Positions 25,425 to 25,713 of a stretch of 25,713 nt of DNA are shown one piece after another. Positions within the stretch are counted from its first letter, which is position 1; every line of letters begins with the position of its first letter. Under the pieces are notes generated by a model. The model saw nothing but the letters and a program-made list of their open reading frames with translations. It had not been told where the DNA came from and did no database searches. The stretch lies in NCBI GenBank assembly GCA_032355985.1, contig JAUKVZ010000022.1, positions 1-25,713 on the forward strand, in the 5' to 3' direction. Made by a program: the position numbers and the translations under genes. The stretch comes from Sarcodiotheca gaudichaudii. Lineage: Eukaryota > Rhodophyta > Florideophyceae > Gigartinales > Solieriaceae.

Positions 25425-25491
25425 GTACAGTGCTTGCATATGGCCCGAAAACTGCATACGATAAAAAAATCTGTATCGACATAGTGTAATG
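25425..25491 (-). repeat. possible right terminal inverted repeat segment
   Basis: Read on the minus strand, CATTACACTATG (25491-25480), a T run, then CACTGTAC (25432-25425) repeats the order of the same words at 39-50, 51-61 and 83-90 on the plus strand. The spacing differs (59 against 44 bp from first word to last) and the sequence between is not clearly alike. This is a weak candidate for one end of a ~25.4-kb element. Confidence 0.3.
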
Positions 25492-25569
25492 CACTTTTGA
25501 GGCCTATTTCGCTGCATAATCTAATGCCAGTTTGGCACTTTTCTGCATTACCAATGCACCTAATGCACT

Positions 25570-25713
25570 TTAGGTTTTACCGACGTTGGGGTCCTTCTTG
25601 AACAGGGCGTGATACGCCTCGCTTCTGGCCAAGACATGGAGGACAGTCTTCGCCCGGGATGACGCGTTCGAAAATAAAGGGGTACGCGTACCCATCCGGG
25701 CTGTCGCCAGAGT
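25570..25713 (-). CDS. possible C-terminal end of a gene running off the window
   Basis: A minus-strand frame open from the window edge to TAA at 25570-25572, 47 codons, ending ARSEAYHALFKKDPNVGKT. The base composition shifts to GC-rich exactly here, compared with the AT-rich interval to the left, and the peptide has a protein-like mix with an amphipathic end. A run of 47 open codons is not unlikely by chance, so this is tentative. If real, it is outside the proposed element. Confidence 0.3.
   Translation of the reverse strand, partial: TLATARMGTRTPLFSNASSRAKTVLHVLARSEAYHALFKKDPNVGKT

Larger units (their letters stand above)
23552..25569. other. 2-kb right-hand interval without a convincing gene
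   Basis: Begins with the AT-rich 3' flank of the 2092-aa gene. Short hydrophobic frames at 23659-23859 (no ATG start) and 24866-25072 look like translations of T-rich DNA. It contains everted GGCAGTG half-sites (23796-23811), a G/T-rich tract (about 24770-24910), a possible small ORF at 25087-25305 (-), and from 25425 to 25569 a cluster of TGCATTA/AATGCAC words like that at the left end of the window. Confidence 0.4.

Noticed and set aside
1-25713. tRNA, rRNA, CRISPR arrays, reverse transcriptase, integrase or LTR pairs
   Set aside because: None was recognised when reading both strands, although small RNA genes could be missed without a search.

Overview
The window looks like nuclear DNA of a eukaryote with a compact, intron-poor genome. 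Long uninterrupted ORFs with ATG starts lie close together on both strands. There is a SUMO-protease gene, a KMT2/SET1-type SET gene with a GT-AG intron, and a large transposase. No rRNA, tRNA, CRISPR or bacterial operon signals were seen. Base composition and style fit a florideophyte red alga such as Chondrus, but that is inference and no marker gene settles it.

Layout. 1-461: AT-rich left flank with no gene. 462-2576 (-): large protein with a YqaJ/lambda-exonuclease-like nuclease core. 2666-4795 (-): disordered, basic nuclear-type protein with a C-terminal coiled coil. 4796-5445: divergent promoter with a 27-bp palindrome and two bZIP-type sites. 5446-6801 (+): Ulp1/SENP-like cysteine protease. 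6921 to about 8628 (-): SET plus post-SET methyltransferase, apparently spliced. 8629-10475: no convincing gene, but two more copies of the palindrome. 10476-14081 (-): 1201-aa Plavaka-like DDE transposase. 14102-14317 (-) and 14328-15323 (-): a 71-aa and a 331-aa ORF packed head to tail upstream of the transposase. 15481-18040: a tandem duplication of the promoter and 5' end of the next gene; the upstream copy is dead. 17273-23551 (+): a 2092-aa protein of unknown family. 23552-25569: no convincing gene. 25570-25713 (-): possible 3' end of another gene running off the window.

My main reading is that most or all of the window is one giant DNA transposon, or the relic of one, of Plavaka/KDZ-like type. 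It would carry a transposase, a DNA end-processing nuclease, a SUMO/Ubl protease, a histone-methyltransferase-like SET protein and three proteins of unknown function. A family of 27-bp palindromes (ends GGCAG/CTGCC, AT-rich core) recurs only in gaps between genes: one at 5148, a pair at 9583/9672, a pair at 15547/15623, and one at 17012 with a remnant at 17086. It may be a shared regulatory operator or a binding site of an element-encoded protein. Short, degenerate inverted matches near both window ends (39-90 against 25425-25491) could be terminal repeats but are weak. The element boundaries and the joint function of the genes are inference from content and arrangement.
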